Shown here one piece after another: positions 1 to 10,658 of a stretch of DNA of 64,000 nt (positions are counted from its first letter, which is position 1; every line of letters starts with the position of its first letter). The DNA lies in the NCBI RefSeq assembly GCF_000208745.1, contig NC_030857.1:19051383-19115382 (forward strand). Direction: 5' to 3'. Source of the DNA: Theobroma cacao (Eukaryota > Streptophyta > Magnoliopsida > Malvales > Malvaceae). The notes beneath the pieces are model-generated. The model saw only the letters and a list, made by a program, of their open reading frames with translations. It searched no databases and was not told the DNA's origin. Both the position numbers and the translations under genes were made by a program.

Positions 1-839
1 GCCATCAATTACATCATGAAAACATGTAATTTAAGCATGGAAAATAAGGAGAAATGCTTAAGGAAAATAGATTTCAAGCTTAAGTTGAAAAATCCTACCT
101 TTTTCACTTGTTTTCCTTGATTTTCCACACTTTTTCTTTTAAATTCCTCACCTAGGGTTTGTTCTGCCTTTCTTTCTCTCTCTTCCTTGCTTGGCCGGCC
201 ATATGAAGAAAATGGGCTGATTTTATGCCTTTTTATAAAGAAACAATAAAATAATAAAAGTATGACACATGGCATTTTCTTATTGATCCATTTTTAAAAC
301 TTTTAAAATTTTAATCCTTTTTATCTCCACCACACAATTAGTCAATGGTCAAAATGAGGATAAGGGATGACCATGTGCTGGAAAAATGTCCTGATGATGA
401 AAAATTACTGTTTTGCCCTTGGAGTGGTAAAATTACCATTTTACCCCTATGCTCCAAATTATACCGAAATTAAAATTTTTCACTTCTAAACCTTAAATCA
501 TACTCCAATAAGTCAAATGGGGCCAAAAATCTTTTCTAAAAATTTTCATTTTGTCCCTAAGTGGCAAATGACCATTTTACCCCTAGATAGTGAAAATTTC
601 GGGTTGACTCCAAATTGATCCTCGAACTCCGAATGACCATATTAAACCAATCTGGGATTGCAAAATTCTTAATTTTATTGTAAATTCTCTATTTGATCTA
701 GTTCGAGGCTTAAATCAACTTTGTTGTACCTCTAGGTAAAATACCGACTTTTGTAAATTTTTCGACTCTCCTAGCATGCAAACATGCTATCCATCACATG
801 TATGTCATGACAAATATTTTTATAGAGTCGGGCTTGTCA
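1..839 (-). mobile_element. Partial LTR of a Tekay/Del-like Gypsy element (family A), cut by window start
   Basis: The stretch closely resembles the terminal ~850 bases of the solo LTR at 29635-32590, including the region just after CATCATGAAAACATG, the run of 'tttgcccctagg' type segments and the end GTCGGGCTTG[T/A]CA. It ends in CA at 839, as do the other family copies. LTR polarity is minus, as in the complete element at 39624-50599. The part to the left lies outside the window. The bases just after it (840-857) read, on the minus strand, as a purine tract with GGGGGAGAAGA, which looks like a polypurine tract next to a 3' LTR. Coding tracks in this stretch are chance ORFs. Confidence 0.8.
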
Positions 840-1209
840 TCTTCTCCCCCACTTGGATCGACCATATGATCCTTCTTCATGACTGATTTCGACATCCGAC
901 TAAATATTAATATTTTAATATTATTTTATTAAAAAATATTATTTTATTAATAAAATATTATTTTATTCTAAAAATTTTATCTTGTCTTCTTGGTACCCAA
1001 AATACCTTATTATGCCTCACTTGACTTCCAAATCGCCTTTTATCTCACAAATTCTCCTCCGATAAAATTATTATTATTTTATTATTATTTTTTCACTTGT
1101 GGAATATTTTATTCTAAACTACTTCTTTCGTCTTTTATCACTTTTAAACATTTTAATTGACCTCAATTTGCATTCGATCAACTTTATTTATACCATATCA
1201 AAGTATGAG
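840..1209. other. AT-rich stretch between two LTR-type repeats; possible remnant of Gypsy internal region
   Basis: No coding sequence is recognisable. The first ~60 bases include the purine-tract complement next to the LTR end at 839, so they could be the start of the internal region of a truncated element. From about 900 the sequence is low-complexity AT (TAATATTTTA and TTATTATTTTATT blocks). No RT or integrase motif was seen on either strand. Confidence 0.4.
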
Positions 1210-2534
1210 GTATTTCACTTAATTTGGTGTCAATGTGGTTAAGATAGGTTGTTATTGATTTATTTGTACTTTTGTAGGTATTTGATGAAAAAAGAATTTT
1301 AATAAAAGAAGAAGAGCAATTTCATGGTGCAGACTTGCACTTTATATGTTTTGGTATTTCAACCATAATCCTCTCTCTAAAGCTCCAAATCAAGTAATTC
1401 TTGAACCATTCGTCTTGGAAGGTGGTCAAAAATCTTGTCAAAGTTGACATATTGTAACAGTCCTAGAGCAATTATGATTTTTGTTAATTAATTGGGCAAA
1501 GTTGGGACCCACGTGGTTTGATGAGGAAATTCTAGTTGGAATTGACTTCTTTCTTTACCCAACTTGGCCTAATTTCAAAGCCTATAAAAATAACTTTTTG
1601 AAAGACTTTTTAAAAAAAAGAGAAAAAAATACTAGATTGACAGCTGAGAATCAAGCCACAAAGTTATTGAAGCTAAGAGGAATTTGAAGGATTCAAGGAG
1701 ATTTAGAGATCAAGAATACAATTCTTGGGTTTTTCTATCTTTTTGTTATTTTCTTATTTTTCTTAGTTTGATTTTAATGTTTAAACTTTATTCGATGATG
1801 ATGTGTGACTTGATAGAGAATTAATTTATTAATATAAGATTATGATTGAACTCAATATGTACTCTGAATTATTTATCTCTCTCTTACTTATGTTTGATAG
1901 ATTTAAATTATTTATTTTATTTTGTTCTTAAAGCTTCTAGTTGACTAACCACCAATTAGATTAAATTAGAAACTTAGGTTAAACCTTGATGAAGAAGATT
2001 TCAGTAGACCTTGAATAGAATAGCATATGATTGAATACACTTAGTTGATTAGGTGGTTTGATTTGCATATAGGGTAGACATACACTTATAAGCCATACAT
2101 AGCCAAAATTAGAGCACAAACTTAATGAATCTTTCTTCAATATAATTTGTATAAACATATAATAAATTAATTAAAAGGGGTATTTTTATGAGAAACTCGA
2201 CAGAGACTTGTAAATAATTTAAAACTCTAGATTTGCAACTTAATCCATTAAACTGTTAAGAGATAGAGACAATATTCAGATGAAGTATTAATGAATTTTA
2301 TAATTTTAGGTCTGGTAATCACTAAAAGTAATTTTGCTGATATATTAGTTTTAATTATTAGTTTATTAGTTTCAATTTTTCTTTTCAATTTTAATTGTTT
2401 AGATAACATAGGGTGTGTTAATTTTAATAGTTAACACTAAGGATTAATTTAATTCTCTATGGGATCGACACTCTACTCATCTTTATATTATTTTTGCAAT
2501 ACGTATACTTGCGTGAGTAAAATATTGAACAACA
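1210..2534 (+). mobile_element. Family-B LTR-like repeat, copy 1 (probably a solo LTR, 5' edge unclear)
   Basis: The reverse complement of this segment matches 25714-27231 over most of its length. Shared landmarks include GGTTAAGATAG, the TAATTAATTGGGCAAAGTTGGG region, the 'acttataagccatacatagcc' region and the end GAACAACA at 2534. Copy 2 has TG..CA ends and a near-perfect TSD, so this family is best read as a long terminal repeat. No primer binding site follows copy 1. The left edge fades around 1200. At the right edge the minus-strand LINE reverse transcriptase stops abruptly, which suggests insertion into or recombination with that LINE. Confidence 0.65.
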
Positions 2535-2540
2535 AAAACC

Positions 2541-3700
2541 AACAAGCTTGCCAACACAAAATTAAGAAGGGTGATACGGCCTCTCATTGAGAAGAGTTTC
2601 GACTTCCACGCTACAAGTTTCTTTTCTGCCTTTTCTAAAACAGGATTCCAGAATACAGCAAAATTCTGCCTCATTTTCAAGGGTAGCCCTAAATATGTAA
2701 AAGGCAACATACCTATTTGGCAATTGATGGTAGTCGCCCATCTGTCAATCTCCCTAATATTAACTCCAATTCCAAATAGATGGCTTTTGTGAAAATTAAC
2801 CTTAAGTCTCGACACACTTTGAAAACATCTAAGAACTTTCTTTAATCCCATAATGTTATCTAGAGTTGGTATGCTAAAGAGAATTATATCATTCATGAAT
2901 TGGAAATGTGAAATCTTTAGCTCGTTTTTCCCAATTTCCTCCCCCTCACTGATGCCGACCTCTTCAGCCTTTTTAAGCATCACACTTAGTGCCTCAACCA
3001 TTAAGTTAAAGAGAAAGAGGGATAGAGGACACCTCTGCTAAAGTCCCGTTTACATCCAAATTTGTCTCGTTGGCGTTCCATTCACTAGGATGAAAATAAT
3101 GGCTGTTGTCATGCATTTATTCACCCATCTTCTCCACATTGTCCCAAAATCCTATCTTTCTCATGATAAGATGAAGAAAGTCCCAACAACTTGAGTCATA
3201 GGATTTTTCAAAGTCAATTTTAAGTGTTGCCCCTTTTTTCTTGTTCTTTTTCATCACATCCACTAACTCATTAGCAATGAACGCACAATCCATCAGTTAT
3301 TTGCCTTTAAGGAATGTGAATTGGTTTCATGCAACCACCTCCCCCATGACTAGTCTAAGCCTGTTGGCCAATGTCTTCACAATAATCTTATACACACTCT
3401 TAACCAAACTTATCGGCTTATAATCCCTAAGTTTTAATGGGTTTGAAATTTTTGGGATCAATGTTGTGAATGACACATTGACCCCTTTACCTAGTTTGCC
3501 TTCTTTGTAAAATTCACCCACAAACTTCATCACGTCCTACTTCACCACCTTTCAATGATTCTTGAAAAAGTTTAAGTTATAACCATCCAGTCTTGAGGCT
3601 TTGTTCTTGTCATACCTTTGTATTGTTTCCCATACCTCTTCCTCGAGAAAAGGTTTTTTCAGTCATTTTATTGTTTCTTCTCATAGTTGTAAAAAATCGC
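2541..3700 (-). pseudogene. Reverse transcriptase fragment of the minus-strand LINE
   Basis: The minus-strand translation of 3533-3327 carries the RT segment LRDYKPISLVKSVYKI followed by LANRL, a signature of plant non-LTR RTs (family form RPISLCNVVYKI..LANRLK). Further along (3320-3000) are GATLKIDFEKSYDS, which resembles the L1 palm motif with Asp, and WNANETNLDVNGT. The open part 3001-2541 continues with a decayed F-x-D-D box (HFQFMNDIILF), YLGLPLK and GRITLLNFVLASL. The second Asp of the catalytic box survives, while the first appears as Asn. Several stops and frameshifts separate the pieces. It would have copied LINE RNA at the nicked target. Confidence 0.75.
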
Positions 3701-4099
3701 ATTTTAAATCAGTTAAATCCAACCTCTCATCTCTGGCGTAATCATTCTCAAAGTGTCTAGCAATGTTTTCCTTCACCACTCCTAGTTTTTCAAACTCCCT
3801 AGTCTCATCATTAACTATCTCGATTCAATTAACTTTTCTCCTTGTGGATGCAGTCTAGACTTCCCATTTGCATCTAGACTTTTGTAATCACTCTTTTTCC
3901 TCAATTCGATGCAGTTTTCATAACTTTGATTTTTTTTCTATCACCTTCTGTTTATATTCCTCATCTTCATCTTTATCTTCCCACTCTTTATAAAGTTGCT
4001 TAATCTCGACTTTAGTATTTTTGATCATTTCTTAAGAACTCCTCAATTTCTTCAATTGCCACTCTTTTATAACTTATTTAAGACCCTTAAGTTTAAGCC

Positions 4100-5000
4100 A
4101 TAAATCTTCTTTCTCTATACTTTATCCTTTACTAGCCATCCAATAATCCTCAATTGTTCTCTGAAATCCCTTTCTTCCATCCAAACATTGAAAAATCTAA
4201 ACACCTTCGGTCCTTAATCCGTCGAATCAAATTTAAGCAAAATTGGATAATAATCGGAAAGAGAGCTAGCCACATACGTCTCAATCAACCATTGCTCCCA
4301 TTGTAATCACTCAGTTCTTAGTAAAAACCTATCGATTTGATTACAAACAATACCTTCCCTATAACCTCTTCATGCGTATCTCTCATCCGAAAGAGGTAAG
4401 TCCACCAAGGCCATGGTGTTAATGAACTTAGTGAAAGCAACATCGGCTTGCCCTACTCCTCCTTTACCCTCCCTTTTGTGGGCTTCCGTTATCGAGTTAA
4501 AGTCTTCTCCCAAAAGCTAGACCAAATCCTTGCTTCCCTTGATTTCTTTAAGTTCTTCCTATAGTTTAATCTTGTCCCCTTCTTCGTTTGGTGAGTAAAT
4601 ATTTTCAAACCCACACCTCTTATCGTACCTCTTTGCTCTTCCAATCAGAATCAAAAAATGTCTTGACTCGATACTTTTCACCAGTTCAAAGAAATCCTCT
4701 TACCATAACGAGAGGAGTCCCCCCGACCTCCGAACTAACACCATCTGAATTCCTTTAATGCTTACCCTTCTTGCTCCCCATAATTTCTCCCACCATCTCT
4801 CCTTTATCATTTGAATTTTGGTTTCTTAAATCCAAACCATATCCTGGTTGAATCTTCTAGTCATTTCCTTAATAGCTCTCCGTTTCTTTTTTTTCTCCAA
4901 CCCCTTATGTTCCATGATAGTAGAATCATACCTCAATCACAACCACACTAAGCACAACCAATCCACAATACTCTATCTTCCCTTATTTTTTGCTCCTCCT
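4100..5000 (-). pseudogene. Endonuclease (AP-endonuclease/EEP-like) remnant of the minus-strand LINE
   Basis: On the minus strand around 4330-4190 one can read ETYVASSLSDYYPILLKF followed by GPKVFRFFNVW. This matches the end of the L1 endonuclease domain, whose usual form is SDHCPIL.. then a PFRFxNxW motif; the catalytic His of SDH is replaced by Tyr here. The upstream part (4330-5000) has matching but badly broken segments. The family nicks target DNA for target-primed reverse transcription. No intact frame is left. Confidence 0.55.
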
Positions 5001-7140
5001 TCAATGTCTGTAAAGAGCCTTATCACTTCCTCCCTGTCTTTCACAAACTCCATTCTAAATTGATACCTACCTCTCATGTTTTTTCTTCTTCTCTTATGAA
5101 TTTGTTATTCTTGCAAGTGATTCCTACATCCGATATCAAGATGTCTTCTGCACTCCCTTTATCCTCTCTCTTTCCCATAATTTTTTTTCTCTTTTCTTTC
5201 CCTTTAACTTATTTATTTTTGCTCCCTTTCAATCTTTCTTTTTTTCGCTTGGTCAATTCTTTCCTCTTGTTCTTGTTATTTCTCGTTACTTGTTCCCCAT
5301 TCTTACTGGTTTCTAGCTCTGACGAATAATAGCTCTCCGAGCCCACACTTTTCTTCACTTTAAGTATTGCATCTATTTTTTCCTCTGTGAACCATGTTTT
5401 TGGCAATTTATCCAAATTTGTACCCTTATTAATTGTGAACCACCTTTTTGGTATTTTTTTCCACTGCTCTCTACACTGGTTCTTACAATTTCTTTCTCTT
5501 TTTCTTCATCTAATCCTTGACCACCTACATTCTTTTTCCCTTTAGTCAAGATCTCTCTTTTATCATTAGAGTTTTCTTGTTTTTTCCCCATTCCATGTTA
5601 TCTCTATAATCTCCTAGGCTTCTAAGGTTTCCTCTAGGTCCAAGACTATCTTGCTAGAACTCTTTCTCAATATCACTAAGTCCTTGATGCACCTCTCCCT
5701 CATCCGACTCTTCACACCTTCTAGTATCCAAACTTTTGGCCTTTTTGCTTTTGGACTCGGCTTATCATTTGTTTATACCCACTCTCTTTTTGTTAGGTCT
5801 TAACTATCCTAAATGGCCCTTAATAAGACATGGTTTATGCATGCCCTTTTTCCCCACCTTTGACCACACTTTTTTTATCCTTTTCTTTCTCTACTTTCTC
5901 CCTCTTTTTATTTAAATTTGAATTTCCCTCCTTACCCGAATTCATTCTAGCAGCAAGAAAAATTAAATCAGATTTAAATAAACCCTTGTCAGACTCTTCT
6001 CAACTATTTGCCTCAAGTCTAAGGCTATTTTCCTATTCCTTCTCACTAAGCTTTTCAAATATATGATAAACCGCCTCGTAACTAGTGCCTTTAGCATGCA
6101 CTTCCTCCTCTTCCTTTCTCGTGGTGCTTGGCCCACTATGGAACTACTTATCATTTGATGAGTTACTATAGAACTTGGCTCTTCTTGCTTTTGCCTCGCA
6201 CCTAACAATCACTTGTAGGAAGGCCTGAACAATAAAATCCTTCCCATTCACCTTGATCGGAGTAAAGACCTTAATATCTTTAAGTGATTTAACTTCTACG
6301 AGTATCATGGCATAATCCAATCTCCATTTATCTTCCATGTCCTAGTCCACCTTGATAAACTTCCCCCACGTATTGCCTAGAACTTCGAAACATTCATCAA
6401 GCCAAATGTGGAGTGGGATTTCGTTAACCTTTACTCACACATTAAACGCTCTTTCATCAGCCTCCACTTGGTATGGAGTAATAGAGAGGAACCACGAATT
6501 GAAAAGGTCCATGTAAAGTAATAAAAGGGTCCTCATTTCCTTTTTCTCCCCAAAAGTGAGCAAAAGACACGTCTAGCGCATTAGATTATCTTGTGAGATG
6601 ATCCCTTCTTTGAACAAGGAGCATTCAACTGATCCACAATTGATGACCGATCTTAGTTGTCCATAAGCACTCCTTTCTAGCCATTCTAGGTCCTCGACCA
6701 GGATAATCACCTTTTTAACCTTATTTTCCATCCTTTCAGTCCCTTCTTTCCTTTTTTTTGTTTCATCTCCTTTTGCTGCCCCTATTACCTCTCCCTTTGC
6801 TACCCCTCTATCATTCTTTTCCTTATCTGCCTTCCTTTTTTAACATCCTATCTCTCCTAATTAATAGAGGAAGAATTGAGAGCTTCTTTGTAGTTTCTAG
6901 TTGTGTTGCCCCTTAGGCCTCCCTCGTTCCTACTTTTTCCCTCTTCTGTTACCCTACTTTCAATCCTAATCTTGGGCTTCATTGCCACTGCCACCCTAAT
7001 CTGCCTCTTATAAATTCTTCTGCCATGCCCTATTTGGATAGCCCTGATCAGTTCCTTTTCTCCCTTATATCTTACAAAAGCACATTTAGTGTTTATTGTT
7101 TTTCTAGGCCAGGGGATATAAAGATCCATAACGACCTCAT
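5000..7140 (-). pseudogene. LINE ORF1 remnant with RRM-like N-terminus (minus strand)
   Basis: Minus-strand translation near 7130-7000 gives TKCAFVRYKGEKELIRAIQ, the RNP1-like part (x-FVRY) of an RNA-recognition motif found at the N-terminus of many plant L1 ORF1 proteins. Near 6330-6210 the segment ILVEVKSLKDI followed by KVNGKDFIVQ resembles the conserved ORF1 region after the RRM. The distal part (5600-5100) is Lys/Glu-rich low complexity. Several stops and frame changes interrupt it. The family product is an RNA-binding ORF1p; this copy cannot make it. Confidence 0.6.
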
Positions 7141-7330
7141 GCTCATCAAAGGAATCCTTAAGGGTTCTCCACTCAACTTCCTTGCTAAATATTCCCTACA
7201 AATGCCATGTGTAGTCTGCTTCTCTACTTTGCCACTCCCCATGGATCCTTCTTGCCCTTACTATCCTCGTCCCCTATTTCTTGCCAAACTCTATTATGTC
7301 TCTCTCCCTCTCCCTCCCTCCCTCTGATTT

Positions 7331-9079
7331 ACAATTGATTTACACCAGACTTCTTAATTTCTTCCTCTGCATCGATTATAACCTTATAATTAAGGTTGGA
7401 ATTGGATTATTAATTGATTTTGAGCACAAAGTAAGAATACAATTGTGGATAGTGAAAGAATTCATGTTAAATTCCTGATATCATGTTATGTTCAACATGT
7501 ATGTGTAGGGATTAATTTGAACCATGATAAATATTGTGCAATAATTAATTAATCTTCTGTTGCAGTAAAAGAGAAAAAGAGTTATTATGGGAATCATTGG
7601 TAAATGAGAGTTGACTCTTGGTATTGGAGGGTTGATTTGATTGTCCCTTGAAACATATCAAATAAGTGAGGTCCACTAGTCTTACTTAAATTCAATTTAA
7701 TTTTAACTCATTATTATGGGCAAAATATACTGTAAGATCAATCTCACTGTAAGATCAAATAATAATTTTTTAAAAAAAATTAATTTTCAAACAAGTTAAT
7801 AGGTAATCAATCTATTGTTTGTGTCCAATTCAATCATACATAGACACCAGTGATCCGCTTGACTTAGAACTCTTTTTCAATTAAACCAAAGAGTTCTAGT
7901 CAGGACAAAGGAAGATATTAGTTAGAGCTATTATGCTATTTCTCTTATATAAAAATTAAAAATAAAAAGTAAAGATTGAAAAATAAAAAGAAAAATTCAC
8001 TATCATTTCAAATCCATATTGTATGCATAATTCAATATATGTTCAATGTATTCATACGGAAAGAATATTAAATTTGTTCATAAAGAAATGGATATCAATA
8101 CCCATGCGTTTACTCAAATTCAGCAGACCATAGAAAGTAGAAAGTTGTGTGATTTGGGAATGGATAAAATTTGGAGCTAAAGTATTTGTAGGAGAAAAAA
8201 GGGCAGGCGGCATTATCGGAATGGAATTATTGTGTGTCAAAGACAGGAGCAGTACGTTTCCCAAAGTGGGAAAAGAGGCAGCGAGTGGGAGGGTGTTCCG
8301 ATGGTGTGTCTCATCCCTTTCGTTTTGTGGGCTGTGGCCACCTGCATGCATGCATGCTCTTCCAAAGTCAATAAAAAATCTCTGAATCCCTTCCCTTGGC
8401 TCTTCAATTCCTCACCGGTTTTTATTGCCGTTTCAGTCTTTTTGGGGTGCGCGGACGCTCCAACTGGATAACGTCAAACAATTTCACCATGCTGTCCTCC
8501 CTCTCCTCTCCATCCCTACGGTATCTCAAATCCCTCACGCATAAATAAATATATATAAATATATGTATATATTAATCTGATTCCATACCTCCACCTACCA
8601 ATCAAAGTTCAATAAATTCTTTCTTCATCTTGCCATGAAATTGACTTCTTTTTTTTTTTTTGGATTTTGCTGATCATAAAGCTGACTTTGTTGGTCTTTT
8701 TATCATAAAGTATATATATATATTGACTGTGTACAGTATCTTGAATTCACTTCAATATATGTTTCAACTGAAAAATTTTAACCTTTTATTTGTGATTTTA
8801 CGTATCCATCAAAAACATGGTTAAAATATCTATGCATGAAATTTGTAACGCATGTGTCCACCTAGGTGTCATAAGAAAATTTTATTTATATTATATCTAA
8901 ATTTTAATAGCATGTTGATACAAAAATTGATGAATTTAAAATAAATTCAAAAAGTTGCGAATAAAATGAATCTTTTAAATTGTAGGTTGAAAATGAAACT
9001 AATGGTTAGGAAGATATAGTTCTTCTCTAACTCAAAGTCATTAGAATGGAATTAAATATATACTTCAATATATATCTTC
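7331..9079. other. Spacer without recognisable gene
   Basis: No ORF here shows a domain I recognise. Visible items: a slightly more GC-rich block at about 8130-8480 with short overlapping ORFs in several frames; a 15-base (TGCA)n palindromic run at 8343-8357 that contains RY-type CATGCA motifs; and an AT-dinucleotide-rich tract around 8543-8575. The block could be the former promoter of something lost, but that is speculation. Confidence 0.5.
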
Positions 9080-9600
9080 AAGGAACAATGGACATAGGCT
9101 CATATTATTCAAATATATCAAAATTAAATTTAATTGGTTATACAGATACAAAATATTTATCTAATCTACACAAGGTTCGATCCTAGAAATATTACTTATT
9201 TCACATGTGGAGGTACGATATGACTATTTTATAATGTTTTATAAGACAAATTATAAGCTGTGAATGTGTCTAGTTAAGATTTGTAACTCAACATATTTAA
9301 GGAACATGTGACTTGTCAATTAAGAAGGGAATTCCAATAATGTTATATGAAAATAATACTGCTTGCATATCCCAGTTAAAGAGAGATACATTGAATGCGT
9401 TAGTACAAAAGATATTTCTCCAAAATTCTTCTTCACTCATGATTTTTAAGAAAAAATTGATATTAGTGTTAACCAAATTTATTCAAGTGACAATCTAATA
9501 GATTTATTCACCAAAACTCTTCCTACTACAATGTTTAAAAAGTTGCTACAAAATATTAGAATGCGTTATTTTAAAGATTTTAAATAATACAGTCATCAAG
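9080..9600 (+). pseudogene. Copia-type RNase H/3' pol remnant
   Basis: Around 9080-9220 the plus strand reads YLQGTMDIGLYYSN and LIGYTDTKYLS, matching the end of a Copia polyprotein (family form YLKGT.DxGL.., LxGYxDAxxxSD). At 9340-9380 ENNTACISQLK matches the family motif DNxAAIxxxK. At 9490-9560 DNLIDLFTKTLPTT-like text can be read across frames, which is the terminal conserved motif (ADxFTKxLP). Frameshifts and stops throughout show it is a dead relic. Confidence 0.65.
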
Positions 9601-9774
9601 TTTCCCACTAGATTTTTCTTAGTAAAGTTTTCAATGGGGTAATAAATCAAAAATGTATTTTCGAAAAGAATTATGTACTATTTTTCCTTTACTCAAATTT
9701 TTTTCATGAGATTTTTTTCTTAATAAAGTTTTAATAAGGTATATTCTTAATATAATGGACATTTAAGGAGAATG

Positions 9775-10136
9775 TTATGAATATATGTATAAATGTCCAT
9801 TATAACCCAAAAAGTTCAAACCCAATCAAACAGCTCAATAGGTCAGATATAAGAAGTATAATCCAATTTTAACTCTTAAATTTAATTATGTATATTTAGA
9901 TTTGAATATATACATATATATATTAAATTAGATTAAGATTAGGGTTTAAGTAATTAGCCTGTAAATAGGTTTTTCACTTTATTCGTAATTATACACTTAC
10001 ATAGCATTTTTCTTACTTTATTAATACTTTTCTCTTATAATTGTTCTTTCAATTCATATTTCATAATATTATTTAGATTTTATAATTATTCTTTCAACTT
10101 ATATTTCATAATATTATTTAAATTTTTGTTAATAGT
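9775..10136 (+). mobile_element. Probable degenerate 3' LTR of the Copia relic
   Basis: The Copia C-terminal motif ends near 9560. About 200 bases later comes a short purine tract (TTTAAGGAGAA, 9763-9773) followed by TGTTATGAATATATG, the usual arrangement of polypurine tract then 3' LTR. The stretch to about 10136 is AT-rich with an internal near-repeat: CAATTCATATTTCATAATATTATTTA-type units at about 10050 and 10095. The 3' boundary is a guess, because no partner LTR is present in the window. Confidence 0.4.
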
Positions 10137-10536
10137 TGAGGATGTGTTCACTTTTTAGTATTGAATTTTTAAGTTAAAAACTTTTTCATCTTTCTTTCTT
10201 CATCCGTTGTCTAAGCGAGTAGGAGAAAGTTAAAGTGGTTTCAATTTCTAGAGAAAAGGAAATCCATTTTGTTACAAGTCATAGTGCATCTTGTCGTATG
10301 TAAGTATTTATGCCTTAATAAAGAGCCAAGAGTAAAGAGACAGAGGAATTCAATTTCGTCTCCTAAAGATGGAAAAGAGAGTTTAAGGCTGTTTTACACG
10401 TGGAGTAAATAACCCTGTACCGTACAGTGTCACAACCCCAATTACCCAAGACATAATTCCAAAATGGATAAGGCTTCCCTCTTTCGCCTCTCCCCATTTA
10501 CCCTTTTCCCTTTGCCCCTCTCTCTCTCTCGCTTCA

Positions 10537-10543
10537 TATATAT
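10537..10543 (+). promoter_or_regulatory. Candidate TATA box of the first sucrose transporter gene
   Basis: TATATAT lies 116 bases upstream of the chosen ATG at 10659, after a CT-rich (TC)n tract at 10516-10530. CT-rich tracts near plant transcription starts are common. Transcription would then begin around 10570 and give a leader of about 90 bases. There is no in-frame stop between an upstream ATG at 10464 and the start codon. I chose 10659 because the product then begins like other family members (MES.., a short hydrophilic N-terminus), and because the upstream ATG would lie before the TATA box. Confidence 0.45.
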
Positions 10544-10658
10544 GTCCCACGCATTTCACTTGTTGTTCTCGCCAATATCTCACTTTAGAACCATCGGAGA
10601 GAATCAAGTGTCTTCAACTACCAATCTCCAGAGTAACTGTACCCTTTTCAGTAGAGCT

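Larger units (their letters stand above)
2535..7330 (-). mobile_element. Degenerate L1-type LINE (minus strand), ORF1 on the right, endonuclease and RT on the left
   Basis: Read on the minus strand, the order is an RRM-type ORF1 N-terminus (about 7130-6990), an ORF1 body (to about 5000), an apurinic endonuclease-like region (about 5000-4100) and a reverse transcriptase (about 3700-2540). This is the usual plant L1 order. The reading frame is broken many times by stops and frameshifts, so the copy is old and dead. The 3' part after the RT thumb (zinc region, 3' UTR, poly-A) is missing, because the sequence changes to a family-B LTR at 2534. No target-site duplication could be identified. The 5' limit near 7330, next to a TCCCTC-rich tract, is approximate. 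Confidence 0.75.

Noticed and set aside
8052..8471. Overlapping 78-99 codon ORFs on both strands
   Set aside because: No domain, overlapping in several frames; a GC-richer island gives long chance ORFs.
10464..10658. In-frame upstream ATG extending the first transporter by 65 residues
   Set aside because: It lies before the likely TATA box at 10537 and the extension is unlike the family N-terminus.
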